Positions 33,065 through 44,900 of a DNA stretch of 64,000 nucleotides are shown in pieces (position 1 is the stretch's first letter; each line of letters begins with the position of its first letter). The position numbers and the translations under genes are program-made. A model generated the notes under the pieces. The model was not told the DNA's origin. It saw nothing but the letters and a program-made list of their open reading frames with translations, and did no database searches. Source of the stretch: Pomphorhynchus laevis (taxonomy: Eukaryota > Acanthocephala > Palaeacanthocephala > Echinorhynchida > Pomphorhynchidae); the NCBI GenBank assembly GCA_012934845.2, contig WNNJ02003730.1:1-64000 (forward strand), written 5' to 3'.

Positions 33065-34084
33065 ATAATTAAAAGAGTGTTTATCAGGTTCACACATTTC
33101 CTGTTGGCCATAATCGAAAGACAATATTGGAAGCTGATCGAGTGAATTTAGCATGGCTTTGGCGTTTCTCCTCATTAGAGCGATTGAGATGAGTTGATAT
33201 AAGCGTATGATAGTCACTGCGTATCCGATCCCGCTTGTCCGGGAAAATATAATTCGAAATCCGCTTGATCACCCAGCTTTCTTAGTCGTTCCATCCACCA
33301 AAGGTCTCCACTACAGCGGCCAAAAACATCCACCTCGCTGCTTCGACCCCGTCATTATATTTCTTGTGATTGACATTGACAACGTTCGACGTGGCAGCGG
33401 CGAGTTGTACGTTAGAGGCGGAGTGACGGAATGCGGACTGTTGGTGTTGAGTGACAGCAAAGCCGACTACATAGGAAGCTTTCCCATAACGAGGATGTCT
33501 GCCGGGCGTATTTGTAGGTCCAGGATAATTCCTCGCATTTTCAGCGCTACATCAATTCGAGCCAAATACTACTTCGCGAATGGAGCCATGCCGCAGGTCT
33601 TGATAATCCCAAACTGGTAATTGAGTGAGTTTACTTATTAGCAAATATAAAAATTATTGATAAATTTTGGTTGATCTTCCTAATAAGTCAATTTTCGTAA
33701 AAGCTTTTTGTCTTAAAAGTTTTAAAAAGGTTACCAAAACCTGTAGTATTTTCGGTCTAATTTTAATTACAAAAACATTGTATGCTTTCAGCATATCTAT
33801 TAAAACTATTACCATTAAGTTGCTCATTAAGTCGTCTAATGTTGTAAACGATCTTTCCACTTCGTTTAGGGTTGCTATCCCTTATTGTGTTGGTTGTAGA
33901 AGGCTGGCGATGTGTTTGCGGAGTCGAAGACAGATACACTTCGAACATGGCGGATAGTTTCGCAGACATCTATTGGTATTATCCCCCATTCCTTTTTTAA
34001 CAATGCGATCAAGTTTGCTCCGGGGATGTGGGGCGCCACTTCAAAAGGTGCGAGTCCTGCAGGAAGATGGTTGACAAGATGCAC
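33065..34084 (-). pseudogene. Reverse-transcriptase element relic (RT N-part and C-terminal domain)
   Basis: GC-richer minus-strand stretch. 34084-33875 reads IPGANLIALLKKEWGIIPID, the motif that opens the RT palm in a family where LIAL-x-KK-x-GG-x-RPIAVG is typical. After a degraded middle, 33430-33090 reads KKYNDGVEAARWMFLAAVVE, TFGGWN, then a basic stretch. In this family a Y/F-x-P-x-A-VETFG motif follows the RT, near the C-terminus. Many stops and frameshifts. Plus-strand ORFs over it (33207-33620 and others) are shadows. Exact clade not determined. Confidence 0.5.
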
Positions 34085-34969
34085 CTAATTATCAGATAGC
34101 GATCCGTCGCTATTGGCTAGGAACATATCCTCGAGATGCTCCGGTCTTTGCCACAGGAAACTTGGTTCTGACGCTGAGGGGAACAGTTGACGTTGGCAAG
34201 GACTGTTTCGCGACTTACAATTATTGACGAAGACGGACTGATCAAGCGCCGTTCTGTGAGACGAGTGGAAGAGAGAGAGCTTGATTCTGGCAGCTGCTGT
34301 ACTTTACAGGATATATACTTTGCAAGAGTGTCCGTACTTGTGCAGATGGGGTGGACATTCCGACTGAAATCAGGCAAAATTCCTACTAAATCAGGCGCAT
34401 TCTGACTGAAATCAGACGGAATTCAGATGGTGGACATTCCGACTGAAATCAGTACTGCTTTCACGTGATTCATATTCCGCATGTTCTTTAATTATCTTAA
34501 TAGTGTTGGTGGTTTAATTTTTTACCAGAAAAGGTAAAACAACTTTCTTGCAATGAAGATTCTTTAAAAATTATCTTTGTAAATAATGAATTCATTATGT
34601 ATAATTTTTTAATTACTCGTAAATTTAATTGGGCTATCGGTAAGCTTTAACTGTAATAAAAGTTTTACATTTTTATATTTATAAATAAAAAATATAAATA
34701 ACATTGAATATTTCGTAGAATTACAATTCTACGGAATTGTAATTGTGGAATTACAATTGTGATTCCACAATAGAAATTGTGGAATTACAATTCCATAATT
34801 TCCTTTATATATCCTTTATTTATTATATTTATTTATTGTATCATTTATATATTTGTATATATAAATATATATTCTAAAATCCGGATAGGGAATCGGACGT
34901 TTAAATTAATAAGGTGATAGTTTTCCGGACTATTACCTTATATATCACCATTAGTGATCGAAAATGACA
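34085..34969. other. Repeat-rich spacer upstream of gene B
   Basis: Three close repeats of a GACTGAAATCAG word with TGGACATTCCGAC (34345-34455). An AATTACAATTC-based inverted repeat at about 34710-34800. No convincing gene; the ORFs at 34117-34405 overlap on opposite strands and lack motifs. Confidence 0.45.
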
Positions 34970-35320
34970 GTTAGCTTCTTAAGAACAATATTATTGAGGA
35001 AAAGGGAGCGAAACCTGATAAGATATCAGTTCCTCCTGATAACCTCTATTCCTTATTAGAATACATGCTATATTACTTATTAGACAATTCATAAAAATTG
35101 ACTACTATTTTACATTTTTACATTTTACATTTTACGTCGTCTATTATTTATTAGTCAATTCATTAAAATTGATTTTTATTTTAAATTTCAATTTTAAATT
35201 TTATCGTTATATAAATATAAATTGTGTAAAATCTTATTTAAATATTTATCTTTTGTTTTTTTTATTTGTCTTTATTTTCAATTTAATAAAAAGTATAAAA
35301 TACGTAGCTGATCTAATAAT
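34970..35320 (+). repeat. Palindromic-tail repeat (PT copy 9)
   Basis: GGGAGCGAAACCTGATAAGA, TATCAGTTCCTCCTGATAAC, then the TTATTAGTCAATTCAT tail, which is partly duplicated (35085-35100 and 35150-35165). Confidence 0.8.
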
Positions 35321-35994
35321 TAAAACTAACTGTTTTAATTCTGTATTTTTCAACTGAAATGATAACAATTTGCAATTGAAGCTAGTCTAAATAATAATTT
35401 TATAAGTTTAATTTTATAAATTTAATTTTAAAAGTTTGATTTTATAGGTTTAATTTTAAAAGTTTAATTTTATATTATTTAATTTAATAAGTTTAATTTA
35501 TTAAAATCGATAGTTACTAAAAACAATAATGATTGTATTTTGAAAGGTATAAATGATAAAGTATTTTATATTTCACAAACATGTTGTATTTACATTCTAG
35601 TTTTATGAATAAAACACAATGCATATTTTAATAAGTATCAAAATGAACAAAACATATTAATTCAACTCATTCGATGCAAATACATCGCTGTAATATATTT
35701 ATACCTTTGAATTTGTTGTCATACAGATAGAGACACTACCATGATTATATCTTTCTTTAATAATTTGTGATGTGCATGAGTATTTCTTTTTTTGTTGTGT
35801 TGCATTACGGTAGAAACAAAAGTCAAATACCGAATTAGTCATTGCCTCGTGATAATCGTTATTGCTAGGAATTGTCGACTTCAAATGTAGCAAAATTAAT
35901 CTCAAACAAAATATCTTGTTTTACAAAATACTAAAAGTATCTAACTATAAACGAAATAGTAGACGTAATTATCCTGGCATTTCAAGAGAATATC
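35321..35994. other. Upstream flank and 5' UTR region of gene B
   Basis: Short iterated TTTAATTTTATAAGTT units at 35400-35490, then non-coding DNA up to the gene B start codon. Promoter elements cannot be assigned. Confidence 0.4.
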
Positions 35995-38900
35995 ATGCCG
36001 ACTGAATTCGACAACCAGACTGATGATGAAATACCAACTAACATAGAATTAAAGAAACGGCTTAGTGCTTTTACCGGGGCAATGTTTATCGTTAATTATA
36101 TGGTCGGCAGTGGTATCTTTGTTACACCTCAGTTTGTGTTGCTTGAAGCTGGATCGATAGGCGCAAGTCTGATAGTCTGGCTTATTTGTGGAATTGTAAT
36201 AATATGTGGCTGCCTAATGAATGTGGAACTCGGATGCATGCTACCATTAGCCGGTGGGGCATATGAACACATGCTTGTTGGTTTACATAGAATTGCAGCA
36301 TATCTTTTTTCTTGGACATATCTTATACTTATTTCACCTGCTGCATGTGCGGCAGGTGCATTATCATTTAGCAACTATTTACTAGCAACCGCTTTTCCTT
36401 GTGAATCACATACTTTTCTTAGCATTGTATTGTCAATCGGATGTATTTGTAAGTATTTATTTAACAAAACACATATTTGTAAAAATCAAAGTAAATTTAA
36501 ATAAATTTTTATGAAACAGCGAATTTTAAAGTCAAATATGAAAAATTAACTATTTATTAATGATTGTCAACAAATCCGATCGGTTATATGAATTTACTTC
36601 ATACTTTCAGTACTATGTTTTCAGGAAAACCTGATAAGATAGCAGTTCCTCCAGATGACTTATATTTCTTAATATAAGTCATCTATTAGTCTTATATTTC
36701 TTATTAGTCAATTCATAACAATTGACTTTTATTCAAAATTTGATTTTAAATTTAAACTTGATATAAATTATATAAAATCTTATTTAACAATTATTTATAA
36801 TTATTAATTATAATATTTATAATTATTTATAATATTATAATTATTTATAATTATTAATTATAAACATTTATGGATAATAAACAATATGTTTTGTATTAGA
36901 ATAAGGTATACTAAATAATCAAATTTCATCATAGGAAATAAGTCATTTGTATGTATTTGGCCCACTGCTTTATTAAATCGAGGAACAGGGTTTAGATTCA
37001 CTATCAATTTTCTTAATTCGACTAATTCCAATATCGTAAATCCATATGTTGGACCAAGGAATAGGGAACGAAACCTGATAACATAGCAGTTCCTCTTGAT
37101 GACCACTGATCCTTATTCTGATACATCGTCTGTTACTTATTAGTCAATTCATAAAAATTGACTTTTATTTTAAATTTTAATTTTTTATTTTAACTTAATG
37201 TATGTTATAAAATCTTCTAAGATTTATTTAAAAATATAAATTTTAAATTGTAATTTGATATAAATATAAATTGAATGAGATTTTATATATTTATTATATC
37301 TTTATTTTTGATTGATATATAGTATAAAATGTGTAGACTCGTTTATCTGATCTGATTACTCAATATCTGATGTTATTTATTAGTCAAACCATAACAATTA
37401 ATTCTTATTTTAAATTTCAATTTTAAATTTTAACTGAATATAAATATAAATTTTATAAAATCTTATATAATTATGTAATCTTAATATCTATGGATATAAA
37501 TAAAAATTAAATAAAATCTTATATAATTATGCAATCTTACATAATTTCCTGCTAATATAGCAGTTAGTAGTTTATTCTGATGACCTCTAATCCTTATTCT
37601 AACACATCATCTGGTATTTATTAGTTAATTTATAAAAATTGACTTTTATTTTAAATTTAAATTTTAAATATAAACTTAATTTAAATTATATAAAATCTTA
37701 TATAACAATTATTTTTTATTTATAATTATTTATTATTAGCATTATTTTTAATTTACAAATAGTATAAAATACGTAAACTCAGTTATCTGATCTGATTAGT
37801 CCCAACATTGCAGTCCTTAATATTATTTTTTTATAATAACTGAGTTGTAAATAACTATTCATAAAAAAGTAAATATATTTACTTATTTATTTAAAAAGCA
37901 AATATCTTAATCTTAAGATTTTCTATAATTCATATATTTATAAGGTGAGAATTTTTTAACTTAATTTTTATGAACCAATTATTTGATAATATACAATGTG
38001 TTAGAATGAAGATTATATGTAAGAATAAAACACAAATTAATATTTTAAAACAATTTAATATCAATTTAATATTTATTAATATTAAATTAATATAATTTAA
38101 TCACTCAAAATTTAATCAAATGAAGATATAACCTCTCAACAAGAGAATTCGAATGCAGAGTAGACTAATTGTTATGAATTGACTAATAAATAACATACGT
38201 TGTATCATAATAAGGATTAGAGGTCATCAGGAGGAACTGCTATGTTGTCAGTTTTCGGTCCCTATTCCTCGACTCAACATAATAGCTGGGCCAAAATACA
38301 TGCTAATGACGTATTTTCTCTTATGAAATTTGACTATCTAGTGTAATATCTTAGTTGAACGCAGAGTATAAATAAAAAAGTATAAAACTGGCATTTCACA
38401 ATTGTGATATCACTTAGTGTAAATATTATCTAATAATATAAATTAATGGAGATGAATCATTTCTATAATACAACAACTTGAATCACAGCATTCAGTTGTC
38501 CACCTGAACGCAATGTATTAACAGAAAGTCTTATAATATCAACAATCACAAAATTGTATTTTTACAACCGTGAAATATTATATTATATTATTCGTATTAT
38601 ATTATACACGTCATAATTTTCTTTTTGAATCGAAACAGATTGAGATGACAACATATAAAAAGATGACCTCTAAAGTTTCATAGGTATATTATTTTAATTA
38701 AAACTGTGTTACGACATATACCGAAGATATAATCGTTCAGATATAAACTAAAATTACAAGTTTTAAATTGCAGCAACAGATAGTTTGTGCTCAATTTCAT
38801 CAGTGGGAAATAGCCATAAAATATGAAATTACGTTTCCAATTTTCATATAAATAAATGTTTTCTCTTCTATTCATTTGCTGATATCAATTTGACTTGCGG

Positions 38901-41900
38901 TATGGTCATCAACGTAGTTTTTATTCTAAGATATGAATTTGTAAATACTTGATATAGCATTAACATTTTTTTAAATTACATAAAATTAAAAGTATTGTTA
39001 TAAAGTCAAAAAGATAATTAGAAATACTGTTCATTAGAAATATAGAGATGTTTATCCTGCCGACTCCGTAAAACAAGCCGTGTTTCCTCGTTGCGCTAAC
39101 TCGCTGTATGAGGTAACTCATTGCCCGTTTATCTCCAGTCGATCAAAGTAATGTTTCTCATGAGTTGCAAAAAACGGTGTACTAATGCCAACGGCTCCCA
39201 TGGTTTCGATGGCGATCGGGACAAACTTGTACTGCCGCTCATCTTAGCCGCTATATTTGGTACCCTTCACAAGTTCAGCATGATCAGCAACGGAACTTGC
39301 AGAATGTACTGCGAGCTATGTGACTGGCTGCGAGAGTGTTTGGGCGTCAAAGTCACAAACAAGCACTCGCTCCGACTCCCACGGCAGTAACGAAGCCCTG
39401 TCGGCCCGCTTACCGTCGTCTCTAGTCATACCGACGTGTTCCAGTCTGGATGGAATTCCTGCGGAGGCTAGGACCATTCTCACACTTTCATTGACCGCTG
39501 ATTGGCGTACATTTCTGTCTTTTGTTGCAATCTAGCGCATAAGCGCTGTTTTTCCGGACTAAGACCATTTTGAAGCGGTAGCAATGAGGGGAGCACGCGA
39601 TTCGGGACTAGTTGCTTTGTCGACAATCTTTTGGTGACACGCATCATAATAGCCCTCCATCGTTTCTGAATGGCTGGCGCCGATTGGATTGTTGCCTGAA
39701 ATTCAGCGTGCAATTGACCTGTAGCTTTTTCAAAGTCTGGGTCTGGTAAGAGTGGATATAGTGATGGGCAGCTTCCTAGCAGTCTCTTGGTTAGCTCTGT
39801 TGTTAAGCATACAGAAGAGCCGAACGCAGGTATTGTGACTTTCAGCGCTTGTCAAACACTAAGTCCTTCGAGCCTGATCGGTAAGGTATTCTGCCGCCAC
39901 ACATCATCGGGAAGCGTCACATTCAGCACAATGCTCAGTAGACGGCGGACTTCTTCGTCGAATGAGTGTAGTTGCTTGCTCCAAAAGCAGAGAGAACATC
40001 GAAGGTGGAAACCTATTTTCGGAAGGCAGAGGGAGCTTCGAAGATGTAGGAAAGCGCAATGGGCACTTAATTCGATAAACATTTTTCTGTGTTTGAAAGC
40101 TTGTTTACGGCTTTACCCAGAGCTCCATCGATATTAGCTTGCTCTCTTAGAGGAGCTACCAATAGCGTAGCGTCTTGAGGTGAAACTGTATGACACCCTG
40201 TTAGTTGTCATATGATGTCTCTGCTGAGATCTAGGCTGTCTGTGATTACCTCACTCTGTTCGGAATTTAGCTTCAATCAGATTTCAAACCCCGCTGCCTG
40301 AATTTTTCGAATGTCTGAGAGGATGGTGGTTGCAGTACTGCTCAGAACGCAGTATCCAAATACCAAATATTGATGAAAGAATCCAGACTGTGTGCTGGAG
40401 CGTTAACTGCAAGGCAGAAAATCACTGCGCACAGTGTTACATCCTGTTGGAGCCTTCGCCGGATATAATGTGCTCACTACGCGCATATACAAATTTATAT
40501 TCACATATATGCAAATTAAAAGAAAATTTCCATCAACTGAGAAAGATAATACAATTTCTACTAAATGTTTTTACAATTTAAAACAAATGCTGCTCCTATT
40601 GATACAATCAGTAGTAAATTGAGCATTTATAATACCGACCATATATATCTGATATATGTTAGTGTTATATATTAGTGTATCAAACAACAGAGTGATCAAT
40701 CGTCGTATTTAGGAAAATTTCAATTCTTTAAATAATTAGCTTATTCAAATATTTGAATGTGCAGAAGAAAAATGTGATTTGGGACATTTACTATTAGCTT
40801 GACGAAAACGGTTATTATGAAAAATTAATTAATTTAAATTTACTAAATTAATTAATAAATCATTAAATTAATAATCACTAAATTAATTAATCAATGATTT
40901 AAGGTTGAAGAATTGAGAAATTAAATATTTAATTAATTTTAAATGTTTCTTTTATAAAAATTATAAAATTTATCATAAATTAATTATAAAATTTTTATTC
41001 TTTAATAAAATATATAAAATACTTAAAATACATTAAATGAATAAATAAGGTGTGCCCCGTGTTAGTACGAAATAGATATAATATTTATATAAATGAAGTT
41101 TAATCGTACAGTTGTGTTTGCTATCATTAAATACCATTTAGTGCTCAAAATAAACAATGAACATTTTCAAGCAATCGTTGTTTAATCTGTAATCTAAGAA
41201 ATTAAATGAACTGATATTGTAAATATATTAGCACGAAGTTAAAAAATAAGGTAATAATAAATAGAAAAAGTAGATAAACAAAACACAAATTGCTCAAAAT
41301 TATCAGCTAGCTAAGATTAACGTATTAATTGGGATCTTAATTATTGTTATCAAAAGCGATTAGTATAAAATATAAAAAAAATATTTTATAAAATATAAAT
41401 ATATTGCATATATTAAAAACGTTAAAAGCGATACTATAAAGTTATATTAATTATGAACTTCGTATAATAATTAAGCTATTTGCACTAAGTCATGTCCTAC
41501 CTAAATTGTCAAAACTTCTTCGATATCAAGCTGCATACTGAAAAAGCAGCTCCACCGAAGACAATCGTTGATCATCTTGGTCATGTTCATATTTTGCAGT
41601 TTGCTAAAAATTTTCTTAATTCGTATAGAAATTATAAAAAGTAGTGCTTAAGAATTTAAAAAATACATGCTCATTTACTTATTTATTATATTATATTTTA
41701 TAAAAATTTTATAGCTATAATCAATGATAGAAAATTAGTGTTTGCTCGATATGTCAATAACCTCTGCTAATCGCGGTTTGAGTTATTAATTTAGTTTCTT
41801 TGTACATAAATAGTACAAAGAAAATTTGGGAATGTAAGAAGTATGTTCAATTGTACAAAGATAACAAGAGGAAATATTAACAAAGTTGGTTTAACAACGT

Positions 41901-44900
41901 AAAATATGATAAATACGTTCTATACCAACAATTTCGCGGCAAAACAAATAACATACAAGATTATTCCAGTCGACAACTAATCCGTGTGTCGGGTCGTATA
42001 GGCAATGCACAAACCAGATTACTCCAGACACCGCAATCCTTGGTGACAGATTGGAGTTCTCTTTCAGATTGCCCAAGGCGGTCTTTAGCGAGTTTCGAGA
42101 TTTGATCTCTCCACCGGTATCAAGATCTATCTCGAGATCTCTTCCCAGATAGTTCTGACTGGAAAACCCTTTGAGGAAGACGATCCCTAGACATCTCAGA
42201 ACGTACCATAGTAACTTCAACTGACTTTCTTTGATGTAGAGAGGCAGCAGCTTTACCTTGAGTACATCCCGAATAACGGGATTGACTCGGGGTAATAATA
42301 TATTATGAAGGCATTATATATATGATATTTTAAAGGCATTCCATGTAACGGTATACGTTAAATTGTGAATATCAACAAGCCATTGAACATTGAATTTTCT
42401 AAAATAATAATTTGGTCCCATTTTTTTAATTTACACATTTCTTCTATATTTTTATTTTATTACATAATTATAATTTTTTAAAATAACAATTTGGCAGATA
42501 TTCGATTTTTGTTTAATGCGTTTCTAACTTCATCAAATTCCCATCTTGGTCATGTTCATATTTTGCAGTTTGCTAAAAAATTTTCTTATTTCACATAGAA
42601 ATTATAAAAAGTAGTGTTTAAGAATTTAAAAAATACATGCTCATTCTGTAAAGCGTTGTCTATCCCAAATCGTAAACAATTAGACGATTTATGATATAGT
42701 AATATGTAAAAATACACTAAATATAAGTATATTATTCATTTAGTAGCTAAACTCTAACTACTAAGTAACTATAAATTAGTTAGAAATTTTATTAATAAAA
42801 TAAGATATTATCAATAAAATTACTTCAAAATACTTTGATTTTGAAGTAACGATTTTTAAATTACGTATCAATTCGTACAAATTTATAAACACTGTAGATC
42901 TTGATCATACACTCGTGATTTGTTACGGATTTTAATTTTAAAGTATCGATTTTGAATTGCAACTTAAATTGTGGAATTAAAATTACAGATTTTGATAATA
43001 AAAGTCATGATTTGTGAACAATTTTTATTTTAAAGTATCGATTGTGTCAACACATTTTAAATTGCACAAATTTATAAACATTGAAGATTTTGATGATAAA
43101 AATCATGATTTGTGATTAATTTCTATTTAGAAGTCGCGAATTTCAAATTACATTTTAATTTGTACAAATTTATAAAAACTGTAAATTCTGATCATAAACT
43201 CATGATTTGTTACCAATTTTGATTTTTTAATTACAAAATCAAAATTGATTTTGATTTTTTAAATTACAATTAAAATTGTGCAAAATTTACATTAAATTTT
43301 GATAATAAACATCATGATTTGTAACATTTCGATTTTAAAGTATCTATTTTTTAATTACATTTAAATTTTACAATGTTTTTAAAATTTTAGATTGTGATAT
43401 TATATTTTAATTTCATTATATAAAATATGATATAATATAAATATAATACAATATCACATAATATAAATGTTGTGATATTATATACAATTGTATATGTTAT
43501 ACAGTTGTATACATATAATTTTGTAATATAAGTTTTATTTTTAGGATTTATCGATTATTAAATTTATCAAATTATATTGTTTTTTGAGCAGTATTTAAAC
43601 AAACTACGCGATAATTTTTAACCCATTAAAGTATGTAATGTCTATATTAATTGATTCAATTTTCTTGATAAATTACTGCTTATGGATTGCCATAAGCAAT
43701 CCATAAGCATTTACAGTACATTTATACTCTATTTAAATAGAGTATAAATGTAATTTCAATTATAATATTGTGCCTAGCTGATATGAGAACAGCGCTTTAT
43801 TCCTTTGTTTATTTTGCTGAAATTTGTTGATTTTGAATATTTATAAAATTCAACTTCATATTTACTAATTCAAAGGGATTTTTGTGGTATTGAACACTTG
43901 GCATATACGAATGGTAAATATGTGTCACAAAGGATTCGCAATCGGAAAGCTGATGACTTTACTTGCGATAGTTATAATGGGTATTTATGGAATTGTAATC
44001 GGTAAGATCAACTTTTGTCAAAATTAAAAATATCTATCTTTATGAGAACAAGTTTGTACCTAAATAATACAGTATTTTCAGATAAAGTTTAAAAATAAGT
44101 GTTGCTTGTTAATTAAAAAAAACTTAATTACTTTACTCACTAAATAAACCATTAAAAAGTTTAAAAAGCATAAAATCAATATCAACTTAATCGTAAAAAT
44201 AATTTAGTGCAAATTTCATACAACAACATTTTGATTATTATTGTAAATTAGTTATTTTAAAATTAAAATTAAAATTTGGGTTACAAAATGTATTAAATTA
44301 AAGTTAAAATGAAATGTAAAAATTGAGTTTATCAATAAATAGAATTGTATTATGATACCAATTTTAAATAATATTCGTATCTATACAACAAAAACATAAT
44401 TTTAAGTCATAGGAAATCGATCAAATACTCATTAAATATGATTTTAAAGAATTTGATTACAATGGTTGACGATATTGAACTAATATAAACATATAAATAG
44501 CACAATCAAATATCATTTACTTGAAATTGCGATTAATTGAAAATTTTTTATTTTCATTATTAATTATATATATTTAATTCACATATATTTTAATTTAAAT
44601 GTCTTGGACAGAAAGAACGGTAGTCGAACTAACAATTGTAAAGTATAACTTTTCGAAAAGCTTACTTTATTTTTATACACGACATTTTTTATGTCGTGTA
44701 TGTATTTGCTTATTTTTAAAAACTAATTTAATATTTGCAAATTTGAATACCATAATTATTGTTTTTGTTTCTATCAGTTTAATTTACTTTAAGATTATAA
44801 TCTGAAGTTGATTCATAATTAAGATTATAATCTAAATTATAATCTTATGTTGGGTCAAGGAATACGGGCTAAACCCTGATAACATAGCAGCTCTCATCCT

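Noticed and set aside
33207-33620. 137-codon plus ORF
   Set aside because: The opposite strand carries retroelement motifs; this is a shadow.
41891-42220. 109-codon minus ORF as a gene
   Set aside because: A different minus frame contains the recognisable retrotransposon tail; this frame is its shadow.
25590-44805. Conserved 62-codon ORF (25590-25778 minus, 44599-44805 plus) as a small gene
   Set aside because: It is conserved only because the whole 790-bp block is identical, including non-coding parts; no domain and no coding bias.
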